Shown piece by piece: positions 22,903-24,474 of a stretch of DNA of 24,474 nucleotides. The notes under the pieces were generated by a model. That model was not told the origin of the DNA, did not search any database, and was given only the letters and a program-made list of their open reading frames with translations. Position 1 is the first letter of the stretch. Every line of letters begins with the position of its first letter. The translations under genes were made by a program, and so were the position numbers. This DNA is from an uncultured Collinsella sp. (lineage in GTDB: Bacteria; Actinomycetota; Coriobacteriia; Coriobacteriales; Coriobacteriaceae): NCBI GenBank assembly GCA_900542555.1, contig UQNU01000032.1:1-24474 (forward strand), given 5' to 3'.

Positions 22903-22940
22903 AACGTGCCGCATGCGCCACTTGGCACGTGCGGCACGTT
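22903..22940. promoter_or_regulatory. Inverted repeat overlapping the DUF711 promoter
   Basis: Eleven-base perfect arms AACGTGCCGCA (22903-22913) and TGCGGCACGTT (22930-22940) enclose further GCCA/TGGC symmetry. It follows metH by 26 bases and overlaps the proposed -35 of the next gene, so it may be an operator. As a metH terminator it is poor because no T tract follows on the plus strand. Confidence 0.5.
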
Positions 22941-22950
22941 AGAATAGATA
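22922..22950 (+). promoter_or_regulatory. Candidate promoter of the DUF711 gene
   Basis: TTGGCA at 22922-22927 and TAGATA at 22945-22950 are 17 bases apart, 35 bases before the start codon. Both hexamers are moderate matches to the vegetative consensus. Confidence 0.5.
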
Positions 22951-22985
22951 AGACTATGCTCGTTTTGGCAGATAGGAGCGCAAGG

Positions 22986-24350
22986 ATGGCGATCACGCCC
23001 GCAGAAATCGCGGAAACCCGCGGCATGGTTGAGGAGCAGAACCTCGACATCAGGACCATCACCATGGGTGTTTCGCTCATGGGTTGCGGTGACGAGAACC
23101 TCGACCGCATGTGCACGAAGATCTACGACCACGTGACGCACACGGCTGAGCATCTGGTCGAAACCGCCGAGAACCTCGAGCGCGAGTACGGTATCCCCAT
23201 CGTCAACAAGCGCGTTTCCGTCACCCCGGTGGCGCAGATCGCCGCGTGCTGCAAGGATGAGGACCTCACCCCCATCGCGCATGCCCTCGATCGCGCGGCC
23301 GAGACGCTCGGCATCGATTATCTGGGCGGCTTCTCCGCACTCGTCCAGAAGGGCATCGGCGACGCCGATCGCCGCGTCATCCAGTCCATCCCCCAGGCGC
23401 TCGCTACCACGAGCCGCGTCTGCTCCAGCGTCAACGTCGCCAGCCTGCGCGCCGGCATCAACATGGACGCCGTGCTTATGGCCGCCCAGACCATCATCGA
23501 TGCCGCCAAACTCACGGCCGACCATGATGCCGTCGGCGCTTCCAAGTTTGTTTGCTTTGCCAACATGGTCGAGGACTCCCCGTTTATGGCGGGCGCCGTC
23601 CACGGCGGTGGCGAGGCCGACGCCGTCATCAACGTAGGCGTCTCGGGCCCCGGCGTTATGGCCGCAGCCCTGGAGACACTGCCCGATTCCGCATCGATGA
23701 TGGAGGTCGCCGAAAAAATCAAGCAGACCGCCTTTAAGATCACCCGCGCCGGTGAGCTCATGAGCCGCGAAGCCGCCCATCGCCTGGGTGTCGAGAAGGG
23801 CATTGTCGACCTGTCGCTGGCTCCCACGCCTGCCATCGGCGACTCCGTCGCGCGCATCCTCGAGATCATCGGCGTGGGCACCTGCGGTGGCCCGGGCACG
23901 ACCTGCGCGCTCGCCATGCTCAACGATGCCGTCAAAAAGGGCGGCGTCATGGCAAGCTCCAGCGTGGGCGGTCTCTCGGGCGCCTTTATCCCCGTGTCCG
24001 AGGATGCCGGCATGATCGCCGCCGTCGAGGCCGGTGCGCTTTCGCTCGAGAAGCTCGAGGCCATGACCTGTGTCTGCTCCGTCGGCCTGGACATGATCGC
24101 CATCCCCGGCGACACCCCAGTCGAGACCATCGCCGGCATCATCGCCGACGAGATGGCCATCGGCGTCATCAACAACAAGACCACGGCCGTCCGCGTGATT
24201 CCCGCCATCGGCAAGGGCGTGGGCGACTGCGTCGAGTACGGCGGCCTGTTCGGCCGTGCGCCCATCATGCCGGTGAACCCCAACGCCGGCACCGTGCTTG
24301 CCCACCGCGGTGGACGCTTCCCGGCGCCGCTGAACTCGCTCAAGAACTAG
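22986..24350 (+). CDS. DUF711 / UPF0210 family protein
   Basis: The 454-residue product matches the conserved length and sequence of the UPF0210 (DUF711, 'PFL family') proteins. It has an N-terminal DIRTITMGVSLMGCGD, then VNKRVSVTPVAQIA, GGFSALVQKG, INVGVSGPGV, DLSLAPTPAIGDS and a C-terminal GGLFGRAPIMPVN. The family has a glycyl-radical-enzyme-like barrel in structural classifications, but no reaction is established to my knowledge. It is commonly paired with a small ACT-domain protein (UPF0237); no such gene is next to it here, at least upstream. The ATG at 22986 has AGGAG seven bases before; in-frame starts upstream overlap the promoter and inverted repeat. It has its own promoter, so linkage to the methionine genes is not implied. 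Confidence 0.92.
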   Translation: MAITPAEIAETRGMVEEQNLDIRTITMGVSLMGCGDENLDRMCTKIYDHVTHTAEHLVETAENLEREYGIPIVNKRVSVTPVAQIAACCKDEDLTPIAHALDRAAETLGIDYLGGFSALVQKGIGDADRRVIQSIPQALATTSRVCSSVNVASLRAGINMDAVLMAAQTIIDAAKLTADHDAVGASKFVCFANMVEDSPFMAGAVHGGGEADAVINVGVSGPGVMAAALETLPDSASMMEVAEKIKQTAFKITRAGELMSREAAHRLGVEKGIVDLSLAPTPAIGDSVARILEIIGVGTCGGPGTTCALAMLNDAVKKGGVMASSSVGGLSGAFIPVSEDAGMIAAVEAGALSLEKLEAMTCVCSVGLDMIAIPGDTPVETIAGIIADEMAIGVINNKTTAVRVIPAIGKGVGDCVEYGGLFGRAPIMPVNPNAGTVLAHRGGRFPAPLNSLKN

Positions 24351-24474
24351 CTGAGGGGGACTGGCGAGGAGCCCCGGGGAGGGCAAATATATAAGGTCGC
24401 CTGCTCGGACAGTCCTGACTCGCACGGAGAGCACATTAAGTGCTCTCCGGCTCGTGCGGAACTCGCGATCGACC
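24351..24474. other. Intergenic end of window with a strong hairpin
   Basis: GGAGAGCAC (24426-24434) pairs with GTGCTCTCC (24440-24448) around ATTAA, and an outer CGCAC/GTGCG pair at 24421-24425 and 24454-24458 extends it. No T tract follows within the window. A TATATAAGG sequence at about 24389 could be a -10 box. It may be a terminator of the DUF711 gene or the 5' part of a structured leader or small RNA for a gene outside the window. Confidence 0.35.

Noticed and set aside
21063..24434. 1123-codon minus-strand open frame spanning metH and DUF711
   Set aside because: It lies antisense to two well-supported genes, crosses their intergenic region, and its residues are the low-information Val/Gly/Asp/His mix typical of shadow frames.

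Overview
The window is high-GC, densely coded DNA that reads as a chromosomal segment of an anaerobic high-GC Gram-positive gut bacterium. My best guess is class Coriobacteriia, Collinsella-like. That rests on gene content and codon style (type III glutamine synthetase, MurT/GatD, DUF711/UPF0210, a split cobalamin methionine synthase, a Cys-rich ferredoxin-type protein, tandem GldA-type dehydrogenases), not on a database search.

Layout. 1-337: non-coding, with the guaA terminator. 338-1936 (-): guaA. 2204-3217 (+): type I asparaginase, with an inverted repeat in the shared upstream region. 3240-3924: a small XRE regulator and an unrecognised 129-residue gene, divergent across a perfect 24-bp palindrome. 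3934-6773 (-): DUF1648 membrane protein, the GTPase/ATPase ychF and a multi-cluster 4Fe-4S protein. 6924-10512 (-): two diverged GldA-family dehydrogenases and an iron-dependent alcohol dehydrogenase; two strong terminators separate the three genes. 10513-11012: long intergenic region. 11013-15355 (+): two related TPR-like proteins of unknown function, then MurT and GatD fused in one reading frame. 15456-15532 (+): tRNA-Glu(UUC). 15533-15978: gene-poor, with a T-arm-like palindrome and a 221-bp element bounded by 35-bp inverted repeats. 15979-18066 (-): glnN. 18493-22877 (+): metF, the stand-alone MetH reactivation protein and a short metH, a methyl-transfer set with a 154-bp palindromic element inserted before metH. 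22986-24350 (+): DUF711 protein. 24351-24474: a hairpin at the window edge.

The genes are mostly core metabolism: purine synthesis, asparagine and glutamine nitrogen handling, redox disposal through alcohol and polyol dehydrogenases, lipid II amidation, and folate/B12-dependent methionine synthesis. GuaA, GlnN and GatD all handle glutamine amide nitrogen. I see no phage, CRISPR array or complete insertion sequence. The least explained content is the dispersed palindromic repeats: hairpins sharing a GGGGACAGG / GGGGTCAGG / GGGGACGGG core at 8023, 15363 and 20147-20300, and the unrelated 35-bp-TIR element at 15637-15857. The most distinctive gene-level observations are the MurT-GatD fusion, its paired TPR-like neighbours, and the palindrome-centred XRE/unknown gene pair.
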